DNA of 64,000 bases from Trifolium pratense (GCF_020283565.1 NC_060062.1:32357164-32421163), one strand, 5' to 3'; positions 1-11,164 are shown, counted from the first letter of the stretch. Notes: generated from the sequence alone by a model not told the origin. A program made the numbers and translations.

Positions 1-200
1 AAAAATCTAACCTTTATATCTTTTTTTTCCAAAAAGGGTACATTTTTAATTAATTTTTGTTTAGGTAAGAAAACCCATTTCATCAAATGTACTATTTTGC
101 ATGATTTTGCATTTTTTATTTTTTGCATTTTTGTTGAAGTGAAGATCAAGGGTCACTTTTAGATTGATGTGTTCAAGTTCAAAATTTGAACTTTTTTACA

Positions 201-1589
201 ATGGAATTATCAACAAACACTAAACAAGTGAAACCCAACTCAAACATATCAGAAATGGTTTACAAATTTGCCAAAGTTTGTAAATTGAAATCTATTGGGG
301 TTTTCACTTCTGAAAACCCCAATCTTCAACATTTGCATAGACCCATTTTCAATGAGTCTCTTCTGAGTGGAAATAGCAATGAGGAAATCAAATGCAATGT
401 CGAAAAAGTTCATCCTCAGAGTCACAAGATTGAAGTGAAAACCAAAGAGGAATCTTGTGGTGATTTGGTGATCTTGAATAATATATTTGATGCTGTTTTG
501 GATTTGAAATTTGCATATCTTGAGCTACAAAAAGCTCACATTCCGTATGATCCGAAGAAGATTGTTGCTGCTGATGATATTGTTGTTGCTGAGATTGAGA
601 AGCTTTGCAAGTTCAAGAGTGAGTATAAGGAGAAACAATCTAAGAAGGCGATTATCAATGTTGAACTATCTGATCTTTTGATGAATGAAATTGTGGCGAA
701 GGAGGACTTTTTAGGGAAGCTTAAGTCTCGAAAAAGTGCGAAAGATTCTAAGATTCTTCGGTTGCGACACTTGCTTAATGATTTGGAAATAGGGAATGAA
801 AATCTGAATGAGAAACTCAGACAGATTAGGTTAGAGCATAGGAAAAAAGAAAGTGTTTTGACTGTTGCTAAGTTTCAAGATGTTTTTAAGGCTGCTTCGA
901 AATCTATCCATGATTTTGCAAAACCGTTGATTAGCTTGATGAAAGCTTCAGGTTGGGATCTTGATATGGCAACAAAGTCGATTGAAAGCGATGCTGTTTA
1001 TTCGAAAAAATGTGACAAGAAATATGCTTTCGAGGCCTACATTGCACGAAGAATGTTTCACAGTATTGCATTAACTTCCTATGACGTGAGTGATGTTATG
1101 AAGTTCGATGATCCGTTTGACGCACTAATGGAGAATCCATATTCAGATTTTGCGAAATTTTGTCAAACGAAGTATCTTCTGGTTGTTCCACCCGAAATGG
1201 AAGAGTCGTTCTTTGGCAATTTGGATTACCACAAATTCGTAATGAGCGGCAAGCACCCGAGAACAGAATTCTATCAACTATTTGTGAAAATGGCGAAATG
1301 GATTTGGGTTTTATTAAGATCAGCTGTCACAATCGATCCTAATGCAACAATGTTTTCTGTGAGCAAAGGAAGCATGTTCTCAAACTTGTACATGGAATCT
1401 GTTGAGAAAGAAAACGAGTTCGCAATTCTTTCGGATGAAGAACAAGCTACTTATAAAGTTCAGTTTATGATCATGCCAGGGTTTAAAATTGGATCGATCA
1501 TTGTTAAGTCTCAAGTTTATGCTTCTCAACATCGTTCAAGCTCAATGGTGGCCACTTTAACTGGTAATTCGGCTTATAGAACCACATAA
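201..1589 (+). CDS. DUF641 / GIL1-IRKI family protein
   Basis: Single-exon gene for about 462 residues. I start at the ATG at 201; an upstream in-frame TTG at 186 is not a plausible plant start. The DUF641 signature lies near residues 97-118 (DAVLDLKFAYLELQKAHIPY). A charged, leucine-rich stretch at about 165-215 should form a coiled coil, and the C-terminus (about 427-440, PGFKIGSIIVKSQV) matches the GIL1/IRKI C-terminal region. Arabidopsis relatives include GIL1 (gravitropism in the light) and IRKI (a receptor-kinase interactor); they are plant-specific, soluble, probably scaffolding proteins with no catalytic motif. The downstream neighbour is an OFP17-like gene in convergent orientation, an arrangement I recall near At2g30380-At2g30395. 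Family assignment is firm; the exact orthologue is inferred. Confidence 0.85.
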   Translation: MELSTNTKQVKPNSNISEMVYKFAKVCKLKSIGVFTSENPNLQHLHRPIFNESLLSGNSNEEIKCNVEKVHPQSHKIEVKTKEESCGDLVILNNIFDAVLDLKFAYLELQKAHIPYDPKKIVAADDIVVAEIEKLCKFKSEYKEKQSKKAIINVELSDLLMNEIVAKEDFLGKLKSRKSAKDSKILRLRHLLNDLEIGNENLNEKLRQIRLEHRKKESVLTVAKFQDVFKAASKSIHDFAKPLISLMKASGWDLDMATKSIESDAVYSKKCDKKYAFEAYIARRMFHSIALTSYDVSDVMKFDDPFDALMENPYSDFAKFCQTKYLLVVPPEMEESFFGNLDYHKFVMSGKHPRTEFYQLFVKMAKWIWVLLRSAVTIDPNATMFSVSKGSMFSNLYMESVEKENEFAILSDEEQATYKVQFMIMPGFKIGSIIVKSQVYASQHRSSSMVATLTGNSAYRTT

Positions 1590-1873
1590 CTTTGTGTTTT
1601 AATATTTTACCTTAGTTAGTCAACATAACAATGACTACTAGGATATGCTAGAAAATCGATCCACAAGCTCTTTATTTTGTAATCTTGAAGACCTTAATAC
1701 CTGTTGTGTGTTTAGTTAACTTTAATTACTTCCCTGTATTTTCTTTTAATCCCTTTCAAATGTCTCTATCAAATGTAAATAGATGTTTAACTAAACTTTC
1801 TATGATGATTTCATTTTAATTTATTTTGTGGTCATCACTCATCAATGATTTCATTTTAATGTATATTACAGAA

Positions 1874-2062
1874 GAGATTAATTGCTATACACTCTCAGTG
1901 TAAACCTTTTTTACACATTAATCCAATCAAATTACACTATATTGTCATTTTTATAACATAGTTCTTCAAATCTCTAAACAGAAATCTACTTGACGTGATT
2001 TGATTGGATGCATTGTACTGTAACAAAAAATTACACTGTCAGTGTGTATAAATTAAATCCAG
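1874..2062. mobile_element. MITE with imperfect terminal inverted repeats
   Basis: The left end (GATTAATTGCTATACACT) and the right end read in reverse (GGATTTAATTTATACACA) match over roughly 30 bp, and both continue into a CAGTGTAA core. The element is flanked by the 7-bp direct repeat TACAGAA at 1867-1873 and 2063-2069. There is no coding capacity. It lies between the convergent DUF641 and OFP17 genes, so it may sit in their 3' UTRs. Confidence 0.6.
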
Positions 2063-2217
2063 TACAGAACCACATTACTAAACTCATTCTAAAAAAATGT
2101 TCCTTACAAACCTTATTCTAAAAAAATTTGCTTACTTCCAATTTCTTGCAACTGCAAAACTGAAAACTTGTGTAAAAAGTATTCTTTTTTAAGTGATAAT
2201 CTATTTATATTGTCTCC

Positions 2218-2766
2218 TTACTTCTTAAGCTTGTCATATTCCTCATTATCTGGAGAAAACAGGTCCTTGCAAAGCTCACCATAAAATCTAGAAACTAAAC
2301 CAATGAAGACAGGACACTTAAGATTCTTCCAACAATATAGAAGTTCTTCAACATCCATCAAATCCTTAGGCTTCCCTTCTTCCACGATCATTTCCGCCAA
2401 ATAGTTCTCGAAACTCCTGCATGCATCTTCCACTTCTTCGCTTGAAGCTTCACTTTTCGAAGCTTCCTTTTTGTTTGTCCTTACACGAGCTGGCGTAAGT
2501 GGTGATGGAAAGATTGGAGTTTCATGCACGTTGGAGGGACTCTTGAGGCTTGGCAATGTGACATAGTCTTTGGATTTCTTCGGAGAACAAAACACAGATA
2601 AGAAAGAAGACATTGGTTTCAATGGGGAAGAGGGTTTCTGGGATTTAGATTTTCTGAGAGCTCGTTTAAATACAAGTTTCTTGGGTTTGAGTTTGAAGAA
2701 AAAGATTAGTTTTTTGCATGGTTTGAGAAACTTGGATTTAAAGATACTCAATGCTTTCACTTTCAT
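2218..2766 (-). CDS. OFP17: OVATE family protein, OFP17-like
   Basis: Intronless gene for 182 residues. The N-terminal half is very basic, with Lys/Arg-rich stretches at 1-50 that could serve as nuclear localisation or DNA/RNA contact. The C-terminal OVATE-like domain spans about 116-171, with ENYLAEMIVEEGKPKDLMDV and a conserved ELLYCWKNLK-CPVF-FYGELCKDLF tail. This version lacks the usual long N-terminal OFP region and closely resembles the short, divergent OFP17 type. OFPs are plant-specific repressors that bind TALE homeodomain proteins and microtubule-associated TRM proteins and control organ shape. The neighbouring second OFP gene at 10118, facing away on the other strand, supports the assignment because OFP17 and OFP2 are adjacent in Arabidopsis as I recall. 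The start is the first in-frame ATG. Confidence 0.82.
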   Translation of the reverse strand: MKVKALSIFKSKFLKPCKKLIFFFKLKPKKLVFKRALRKSKSQKPSSPLKPMSSFLSVFCSPKKSKDYVTLPSLKSPSNVHETPIFPSPLTPARVRTNKKEASKSEASSEEVEDACRSFENYLAEMIVEEGKPKDLMDVEELLYCWKNLKCPVFIGLVSRFYGELCKDLFSPDNEEYDKLKK

Positions 2767-2926
2767 CTCTATCTAATAAGTAAAGGAGAGTATTGTTGAA
2801 GAAAGTTTAGTACTTTTGTAGGATGGTGGCTTTGTTGCTTGTACTAGGATCTTTGTTGAGACCAAAGTTGTTGTAGATGGAAAGAAAGTGGAAAGTGCAA
2901 AATGGATCTTATGCAATTGCAAATCT

Positions 2927-3037
2927 CAATCGTCTGACGGTCAGACGATTGAAATCTAGCCAAGTTTTTAATATTGGTTTGTTTGAGTTTATATGCAAGT
3001 CGTTTGATGAAGATTGAACAACTGAAATCAGACGACT
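2927..3037. repeat. Two nested-core hairpins in the OFP17 5' flank
   Basis: At 2927-2951 there is a perfect inverted repeat with 12-bp arms (CAATCGTCTGAC / GTCAGACGATTG) around a single G. At about 2998-3037 a second pair of 12-bp arms (AAGTCGTTTGAT / ATCAGACGACTT, one mismatch) carries the same TCGTCTGA core. They lie 160-270 bp upstream of the OFP17 start codon, so they could be promoter or 5' UTR elements. Confidence 0.6.
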
Positions 3038-3099
3038 TAGGGTTTCGCTTGTTGCGGGGAATCTAGTAGAGAGAGAGGGAGGGAGAGATTGTGATGTTA

Positions 3100-4010
3100 G
3101 TTAGAGAGGGGGGAGTATGATGATGTGTTGATTGAAAGGAAGTGTGGTATTTAATAAGTTGTGTTTGTTATGTAGGAATATAAGTTGGTGAGTGTGGGTT
3201 TCACGTTTTTGAGTGATGGAATTGGAATGGAAATGGCATGGACATTTCATTTCAACACATTGCACGCGTTAAGAGAAGCAGGCCTGTATTTAGCTGTAAT
3301 GTGACAAACAAATTTGATTTATAAAAGCGATCGGAGGAGCTGGAACCACTTGATGTAAAAACTCACCTTCGAATTAGATTAAACAAAAAAAAAATGAAAA
3401 TTTGATTTATAAAAGCATTTTTTTTACACAATAAAGTATTTTTTTTCAACACAATTGGTAGTTATTTGAGTCTTTTAATCATTTGGTTCAGAGTTTGATC
3501 TCTGATCAGTGTATGGAAAATATTTATTGGGAGAGGTCAACCCTTAAACGAATCATATGTCAATTGTTTGGATGATTATTAGTCTATGTAGGTTTTGTGT
3601 GGAAAACTTTAGTTTTTTGGGTCACCATTCTCTATGTAGTATGAGTATATGCAGAACCTCAATTGATTCAGCATTATTCTATGAGTGTGTTTGTTTGGAT
3701 AATCTTCTATAATTTTTTTTTTGAGTCATCCATGATTTTCTTTTAAAATGAACAAGGGATATATATTTATTTAGCTTTTATAAGAAGGATCGATCATTAA
3801 ATTTAGGGACATTATAATTAGTAGTGGAGTTGGTGACTAAAAGGAACTTCTGTTTTGTCTTGAGTATTGTCTCTCTTGTTAATTTTTGTCATGGCATGTT
3901 GCTGATGGTACAAAAAGATAATATAGTATAATATATTATATACGAGACAAGTGAAACAATTATTATATTTAAGAGATTAATTTCTTATAATTTATTTACG
4001 CATGTATTCA
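3100..4010. other. OFP17 upstream flank, no gene seen
   Basis: AT-rich intergenic DNA with no convincing reading frame. A tRNA-derived SINE-like fragment is visible at about 3457-3545: an A-box-like AATTGGTAGTTATTTGAG followed by a B-box-like TTCAGAGTTTGATCTCTGA. Confidence 0.4.
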
Positions 4011-4011
4011 A

Positions 4012-4200
4012 TAAAGGATTTAATTGATATGTAGTATAAAATAATTTTACACTGTCAACCAATACTAATCATGTTTTCCGCCACATTACTCCACTTCACC
4101 CCACTTTCTTGACATGACATGACAAAATGATGGTTATTTATTGGACGATCGTGTAAAACTATTTTACACCGTCAGTACATATCAATTAAATTCTTCAATA
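4012..4200. mobile_element. MITE related to the one at 1874
   Basis: Imperfect inverted repeat. The left end reads TTTAATTGATATGTA and then TTTTACACTGTCA; the right end in reverse reads TTTAATTGATATGTACTGAC and then GGTGTAAAA. The same TTTAATT-TATA-CAGTGTAA vocabulary appears in the 1874-2062 element, so this is probably another member of that family. Boundaries are approximate and I did not find a clean target duplication. Confidence 0.45.
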
Positions 4201-5034
4201 TGTAGAAATATTTAGGAAGTAACTTAAAAAAAACATATAGTATCATGAAGTGATTTGATTAGTGCATGTGTAAAAAAAATTGTATGATGTATACAAATTA
4301 AATTCTATATTTATTTAATTAATTTTGATTAAAAAATTATATTTAATTAATTAACTACAAAGATTGCTTTTTAGCAGAACTGTGTAAAATAATATATTAC
4401 GTGTTAAATTAAATAGAAACAAAGTTTTTTTTTATGTAGACGAAGTGACAATGTTCACCTGAAATTTACAAATACAACAGTGAAATTTTGAATTTAAACT
4501 TAGATAAAGATGTCTAAGATAACAATATTAACATTGTCTGAGCTATATCTTTCAAATGAAAAAAAAATAAAAAATTAGGCTTAACATATCTAAACTTATA
4601 ATCTATAGGTGATTATCTTGTTCTATTCAAATGTGCTTTGTCTTTCCTACCAATTTTACTTCCTGAAGACTCTCCTTCAAATATCATTTTTAAAATTGAT
4701 TACTTTTTGGGGGATGAGGCTCATATGGGACACTGTTTGTTTAGATCGTAGTAAAGGAGGGTTAGGAGTTTAGAGAGTATAGAAAGTTAATTTTTCTCTC
4801 TTAGAAAAATGTATAGTAAATTAAAAGGTTTTCTAGTTTAAGAGTGCGTTTGATCTGTTAAAAAATATGAGACTTGACAATATAAGATATATAGGGCGCA
4901 CTAACCATTTACAATAATACTATTATTTTGCACAGTAACCAGTTTTATGGTCTTCACTCTTTTTCTAAAGAATCGCATGACTTTCATAATTTTGATTTGA
5001 TTAGTTATTTTAGACGGAATGGTAGGTAAATACT

Positions 5035-5145
5035 ACATAAAATTTACCAAAATAAATAGGGGATCTTGAATTCGAACCATGGACACTACAAATATCCGAC
5101 CTAATAATTGTAGTATTTGTCGATTGAGCTAAAACTTAATTTGAT
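5035..5145 (-). mobile_element. tRNA-derived SINE fragment
   Basis: Read on the minus strand, it has an A-box region (TAGCTCAATCGACAAATACT) and a B-box (GGTTCGAATTC) about 45 bp apart, the layout of Pol III internal promoters in tRNA-derived SINEs. It shares the AGCTCAA(T/C)-GACA-AAT-TT-GT pattern with the copies at about 32516, 33205 and 42760. Confidence 0.5.
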
Positions 5146-6136
5146 TAGTATTTTATATCACATTATTATTCAATATTTTTAGTCTTAAGGCAATAATGCG
5201 AGTGTTAGGTGCCTTTTTATTTTATGAAACAATGTTGCTAATCTAATTGATCTTCTTCTTTTCTAAATGGGTTTCTCCTGCTCTTTTTTATATTATAAGA
5301 AGGTTAAGTTGGGTGGGTTAAGTAGGGCTAGGACATTTTCTGCAAATATTAATTTAAGCAATTTTGTACATTAAGAAAATTGTTGCTAACCATGATGCTA
5401 ATTGAGAGCTAGAAAACAACATACCGTTCAGGTTGGATTCTAAGTACATATTTAAAGCCATGATAGGTATACCACATACCTACTAATATTATATATTCCC
5501 ACAATTTCTTAATATTTTCATAATATTATTCGGTATTCACTATTTCTTGTTTAACATCTAACGCCGCCACATTTTTTTAATGTAAATTGTTTAAGAAGTA
5601 CAGTATCAGTTCAATAATAAGAATTTGACTTTGTACAATTTCAAAGAATATGATAAGAATAAATTTGATGTTTTCACGAGATACGCGTAGTTTATGGTTT
5701 AATTTTTTTTACTATGAGTTATAATTTGTTGAAGAAATTCAAAAATGTTGTTTAACATAATTTTTTTCATAGTAATGTACCATAAGTATTATGTTTACAT
5801 TGAAAAATATTTTCACATTCGTCGAAGAAAAAATATTACTCTTTTTTTTTTTTTTTTGTGTTTCAAATATCACATTGGCTTACAGTAAACTTCAATTTTA
5901 TGGCAGATTTATCGTGCTTACCACTTGAGAAATGTAAAAGCTGGAGAGGAGTAGTTATGAAAATATAGTAGGTATGTTAAGTAAGTGTGGGGATATATCT
6001 ATCATTGGTGGATCTATAGGGAATTAGAGAAGTCTAAAGCTAAAAATAGGAAATTCATTTTATTCTAGAAAGGAGGCCCAATAAGTTATAAGTAGGAGTC
6101 CACAAATAGATATACAATACAAAACCACAATTAATA

Positions 6137-6392
6137 ATAGATGTTTTCTCTCCCCACCCCCGTAAATATTTTATACCCTCAATATTCAAATTTTGCCTTG
6201 CAGAAAAATTCGGTTCACAGAAACCGAATTTTTACTAGTGCAAATTCAGAGTAAATTTCGGTTTTTAGAAATCGAAATTTATTTTCAAGGCAAAAAAAAA
6301 CTTCGATTTCTACAAACCGAATTTTTTTTCAAGGGTAAAATTAGAAATTCAGGGAAATCAAAGATTCACAGGGGTGGGGAGATAAAACATCC
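6137..6392. mobile_element. Mutator-type MITE with internal hairpins
   Basis: About 22-bp terminal inverted repeats (GATGTTTTCTCTCCCCACCCC at left; GATGTTTTATCTCCCCACCCC in reverse at right) are flanked by an exact 9-bp duplication AATTAATAA (6128-6136 and 6393-6401), as for MULE-type elements. The interior has three successive short inverted repeats built on TTCGGTT / AACCGAA, at about 6208-6233, 6257-6284 and 6301-6325. Confidence 0.72.
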
Positions 6393-7210
6393 AATTAATA
6401 AGAATCATCTTATTAATGGGTATTTGGGTTGGGGGTGGTGGTTGTGGTGCTTGAGGATTTAAGAATCATCATGCACTAACGTATCAAAAGGAGTAGAAGA
6501 GGAATTATTGAAATCTTCAAACTTCCAACCTGGGACGTGTTTATCAAATACTCTGTTTTGGTGAAACGGTTTTGTTGGCTGTTTGGGGTGGGGTGGTGAT
6601 GACGGGGTGTTGTGATGTTGAGGTGTTGATCGGGTGGTGGTTGGTTTAGGCTCCGCCGGTGTATGATTGATGTCATGTGTGTTGTTGGGTCTGCTTTGAT
6701 ACTCGATTCTCTGACCGCGTCCAAATCTGTTGAGGTTTGTAGGATTCGTTTCGAGTCACTGTTGGTTTCAAAATCCGTTGGGATTTGCAGGTTTTTTTGT
6801 ATCTGGTTGACCCTTACCGCATTGGTGTTGACTGTTTGGAGTCGGACTGCGAGCTGAGATTTATCTGCCTAGGTTTTCTTTCTACCGTGCCCATCATCTT
6901 TGGCTCTTAGAGCTGCTTTTTGGATTCTGATGGGCCGGTCACTTTTGATTCGAGATCGGGAGTTAACATCTAGTAGCATCTTTTTAGGTTGGATGATGTC
7001 TTCTCTGGTGGTCTGGAAACTTCAGAGTGTCCTTCCAAGAATGAGATTAGAGGTGGATCTCTGTTTAGGTGGTATCTATTTTGGTATATTCATTGGTATT
7101 CCGCTTATATACGATGTCTTTGTTTTTGTAGTCCTCTTTTACGGGTATTTGTTCGTCTTGTGCAAATACCTGATTATTAATAAACCTATATTTGCTGTTC
7201 AAAAAAAAAG
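6393..7210 (+). mobile_element. Probable LINE 3' end with poly(A)
   Basis: This block is relatively GC- and T-rich compared with its surroundings and ends with a polyadenylation-like context (ATTAATAAACC) followed about 25 bp later by a run of nine A residues at 7201-7209. That is how 5'-truncated plant LINEs terminate. The reading frames inside are short and unconvincing, and no reverse transcriptase motif is visible. The left border is not resolved; a captured transcript or other retroposed RNA is also possible. Confidence 0.4.
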
Positions 7211-7696
7211 TCTAGCAATCACCTCTAATAAATGAGATATTCTTCTATCACCATATCTATTTCTCATGTACCTTACGCATTTTCATTTATACGCTTTCGT
7301 TACTTAAGTAGCGAATGTTATAAAAATCATAAAATTTCGAAAAATGTCGTCGGTTAGTTATATAACGGACGTTATAAAAAAAGCTGGTTGGATGTTCTGC
7401 TACCTAAGTAGCGGACAGGGGTGTTTTTGTAAATACGTAGTGCGTGCGAGAAAATCAGTAGGGTGAAAAAATAAGTCCCATAATAAATAGGGATCTGTTC
7501 GATTCGTCGTAACTCATTAACCACTTGAATTAAATATCTTCGTTTATTGATGTTAACAATGACTTGAGGACTGAGATCAAAGTGGAAGGAATCTATATTT
7601 GATTCACGTGTCATGTCATATTTTCTAACGTTAAAAGTTAATGTAAACACTTTTTAATCTAGTACTCTACAATTTTAAAGATGTACTGTTTCTTAA

Positions 7697-7890
7697 GAGA
7701 AATGTTATTTAGACACAACTTTTAAGACAAAAATACAATATCATGGGGCAATTTTGTCATTTTCCTAATAAAAAAAGGAGAAATTGATAGAGAAGAAAAG
7801 ATGGGGGTGGAAGAGAGGATATGAGATGACAAAATTGCTCATAAATGTTGTATTTTTGTCTCAAAATATGTCTCTAAATAACATTTCTCA
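7697..7890. mobile_element. hAT-like MITE
   Basis: Terminal inverted repeats of about 18 bp (GAGAAATGTTATTTAGA at left, matching the reverse of TCTAAATAACATTTCTC at right) are flanked by an exact 8-bp direct repeat TTTCTTAA at 7689-7696 and 7891-7898. An 8-bp target duplication is the hAT signature. Sub-terminal inverted segments (TTTTGTC-type) extend the fold. No coding capacity. Confidence 0.72.
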
Positions 7891-8050
7891 TTTCTTAATT
7901 AGCAAAAAGCAAATAGTATTTCATTGTAAAATAAAATAGAAAAAACCAACATTGATAAGGGTCTTGACTGTCACAGATTTGATTCTTTTATTGGAAGAGC
8001 ACTTGTGTGTTCTATAGGTTCTCCAACAAAAATTAATTATTGTTAACAAT

Positions 8051-8223
8051 GGTGAAATTTGTTGGGTTTCAAGTGAGAGTGGTTAAGTCTCACATTAACT
8101 ATATATAAGAAGAATGTTGAATTTATAAGAGAGGTGACCCATTAACCTAATGCCTTAAAATTTTGGGTGGAGTTGACCTCATTGTTTCTCTCTAGCTCCA
8201 CAGGACTCCCCAACAAAATTTTG
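8051..8223. mobile_element. Small repeat-like element with inverted ends
   Basis: The left end GAAATTTGTTGGG pairs with the right end CCCAACAAAATTTT. The interior (AAGTCTCACATTAACTATA and AATTTTGGGTGGAG) resembles a short sequence common in legume intergenic DNA. No target duplication was confirmed, so the class is uncertain. Confidence 0.35.
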
Positions 8224-10117
8224 TACCTATATCATAATAGGAAAAAAAAATGAAGACCAAAAACGATAGATTGAAAATGGAAAAAGAAAAAAAAATGAAA
8301 AGACGAAAACGAATCTAATACTTTGAGAGATGGTTAAGGAAGCACTAAGCATGTGGGGGTATTCTGGATAAAAAGGCAAAGAATATCTATGATTCATAAA
8401 GCCAAGAATTGTGGAATAAATGGGTCTCAATGATTATTTGTTTAAGGTCAAATATATACATACATTAATTCATGAGACACAGCGTGGAGAACCATATTAT
8501 GAATTTCAATCCTTCAACTGCCAGCAAATATATTGAGATGCAGTGTGCAGTCCAGACAAAACAAAGATACAATACGTAAGCAAACAAGAAATGCAATCTA
8601 ATTTCACTATTCAATGGAACATATTGAAACATAGAACATGATACTAAACTTTTTTTTTCTTTCTTAAAAGGTCGATGTTAATTTGTTTTGTTAGTATATG
8701 TTGGAAGCGGATATCGAATTCTTGACCTCCTTATTACTTCGCTTTTTAACTTATTTTGTCATGTAATCCGATAATAAGAAATTTCATCGTAAAGGTGAAT
8801 AAGAGAAGTGTCTTGGGTTCGAACTTTGAACTCCAGTTCTTACATATAGAATGTGATATCCTTACGAATTTAGCTAAAATCACGGGTACTTTTTAATTAT
8901 TTTTTAACTAGTGAAAATCACACAAATCACATTTCTGATATTTCTATCTATTTTTTTTAGTCAAATTTTGAACTTAAAAACTTATTTAAGAAACTCTGAC
9001 ATTTCTTAAAAATTTCTTTAAATAAGTTCCAGATCAAAATTTACCTATATTTTTTTAAGTCATTTGAATTTTATATGTATTTAAGAAATGTGTATAAATT
9101 ATAAAATATAAAAAGTAAGACGAATAAAAATACCAACAATGAATTGGTCCAAGTGATAAGGATCTTGATCAACTTAAACATGTGGTCAGAAGTTCGATTT
9201 CTGACTCATGCGTACCGACAAAATTCGGTTGAGAGGGGATATTATGCTTATTATAAAACAAATAGTGTATAAATTATTTTTTTTAGAGCAAATGCATTTA
9301 ATAATCCTTTAAGTTTTACGTCTATAACAATTATGTTTTTTTGATAACAAATAAGTTCTTAAATTTTTTAACTAATTATAACACTTATCCTTTATTACAA
9401 AAACTTGATACACTTTTACTCTTTCCGTTAACTGATCTCTTCCAACATACGCGGTTTTTTATCCTCGATAAAAATAAAAATTAGGTAAAAATGATGTTGC
9501 ATAGTAATATCTTCTAGAGATTTCCTCAGACTTTGACCTTCTAGTCCAAGAGAGTAGTCCCACAGTGAAATTAACAACTATGATCCTCAATGTGTATATA
9601 TACATGCTTTTAGCATGCAACTTTTCAAGAGGATTACACTATCATACTTGAGTGTCCTTAATTTCACCTTCATGTTGTTTTATTAACTCTAATACGTACA
9701 CCTATCAATTTTATCTTTAATTTTTAGTTGAAAATCTTTACCAAGGATTTAATCCTCCAAATCTTTTCTTTTTGTCATGTCCTTTAATTGCATAATGGTA
9801 AATAAATAGTATAAATTAGGAAAAGTTTCATGCACAACTATATCACACTTATGTTACTATATATGAGATTAATTATTTAGCATAATAATGTCATAGTAAT
9901 GTAATGTTTGCTGGTAGCAATGATGAGAGAAATTCATTAGGTAGACAAACTTGGTCCCTTAACTTTCTTTTTATAACTTTTGTAATGGACCACTAATTTA
10001 CTATATATTTTTCATGTTATAAACTAATTTCTCTAGCCTTATACATCTTTCATTGAAATTGAGATACCAAAAGTGTGTTTGTGTGTGTGTGCTTAGATCA
10101 ATATATAATAATCTCTT
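8224..10117. other. OFP2-like upstream region
   Basis: AT-rich intergenic DNA without a supported gene. A SINE-like fragment is visible at about 9139-9260 (+): an A-box-like ATTGGTCCAAGTGATAAGGA and a B-box-like CAGAAGTTCGATTTCTGAC. A GT-rich tract (10075-10092) sits just before the OFP2-like start codon, probably in its 5' UTR. Confidence 0.45.
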
Positions 10118-11164
10118 ATGGGAAACAATAAGTTCAAATTTTCAGATATGATACCAAATGCATGGTTTTACAAGCTTAAAGATATGAGCAAATCATCAAG
10201 GAAAAGAAATGGTTCACAATCTCATCATGTTATGAAGAACAAAGTAATGACTTCACCAACAACATCTCAAAGGTCACAACAATATTCAAGGTATTCTTCA
10301 CATCATTTCTCAAATGAACAAACAAAAGCTTATAATAAAATATTGAACTCACCAATTCACACCAAAGATTTGAACCTTCCATTCAATGATTCACCAAGAA
10401 AGTCTTCAAAGAGAAAGACTAGAAGAAAAACTATTTACAAGCCTTCTCAACATGATGATGATGATTTGTCTTCAATTGAAAATTCTTCTTCCGAGTCTTA
10501 TCATAATCAATGTGTTTCTTCTGAATCTGAATTTTGTGATAGCTTTTCGGTTCCGGATTTGCTTAATTGTAGTTGTAGAGTTAGCTCTTCAACTAATGAT
10601 ATAATCATAGACATGAACAATGAATCTTTTCAAGGAAATTCTAAATATTTAGATGGTTTTGATGCATTTTCACAACATGGTTTAGCTCCAATATTGACAA
10701 AGCAAGTTAAGTTTGATGATAAGATCGAATCTCGAAGTTCAACCGAATCCGAAGAAAATATTAATAGAACTCAAAGAAGGAGGAAAAAAAGTCAAATAGG
10801 TAAAAAAGGTTCTCCAAATTCTCAAGGTATTAAGCTTAGAGTGAATTCTCCAAAACTTGTTAACAAAAAAATTCAAGCTTATGGAAGAAAGAGTGTTTCA
10901 TCATCATTATCAAGTGGAAGCAAAGTTTCAAGGAATGATGGAGGGTTTGTAGATGGATTTGCAGTTGTTAAGTCTTCAATTGATCCAATAAGTGATTTTA
11001 AGGAATCAATGGTGGAAATGATTGTGGAGAATAATATAAGAGGATCAAAGGATTTGGAGAATTTACTTGCTTGTTATCTTTCTCTTAATTCAAGTGAATA
11101 TCATGATGTTATTGTTAAAGCTTTTGAGCAAATTTGGTATGACATGGCTCAACTTAGAATGTAA
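10118..11164 (+). CDS. OFP2: OVATE family transcriptional repressor, OFP1/OFP2-like
   Basis: Intronless gene for 348 residues starting at ATG 10118. Residues 1-23 (KFSDMIPNAWFYKLKDM) form the conserved N-terminal DNA-binding block of the OFP1-OFP5 subgroup. A Ser/Asn-rich linker contains KDLNLPF near 83-88, which resembles an LxLxL/EAR-type repression motif, and KLRVNSPKLV, a block shared by this subgroup. The OVATE domain occupies about 289-345 (DFKESMVEMIVENN, DLENLLACYLSLN, FEQIWYDM). Such proteins bind KNOX/BELL homeodomain factors and repress growth genes such as GA20ox1 in the nucleus. The symbol rests on position beside an OFP17-like gene; OFP1, OFP3 or OFP5 orthology is not excluded by sequence alone. 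About 7.3 kb of transposon-rich DNA separates the two OFP genes. Confidence 0.85.
   Translation: MGNNKFKFSDMIPNAWFYKLKDMSKSSRKRNGSQSHHVMKNKVMTSPTTSQRSQQYSRYSSHHFSNEQTKAYNKILNSPIHTKDLNLPFNDSPRKSSKRKTRRKTIYKPSQHDDDDLSSIENSSSESYHNQCVSSESEFCDSFSVPDLLNCSCRVSSSTNDIIIDMNNESFQGNSKYLDGFDAFSQHGLAPILTKQVKFDDKIESRSSTESEENINRTQRRRKKSQIGKKGSPNSQGIKLRVNSPKLVNKKIQAYGRKSVSSSLSSGSKVSRNDGGFVDGFAVVKSSIDPISDFKESMVEMIVENNIRGSKDLENLLACYLSLNSSEYHDVIVKAFEQIWYDMAQLRM

Noticed and set aside
6900..7235. 111-codon open frame
   Set aside because: Lies in a retroposon-like block ending in poly(A), with no recognisable domain.
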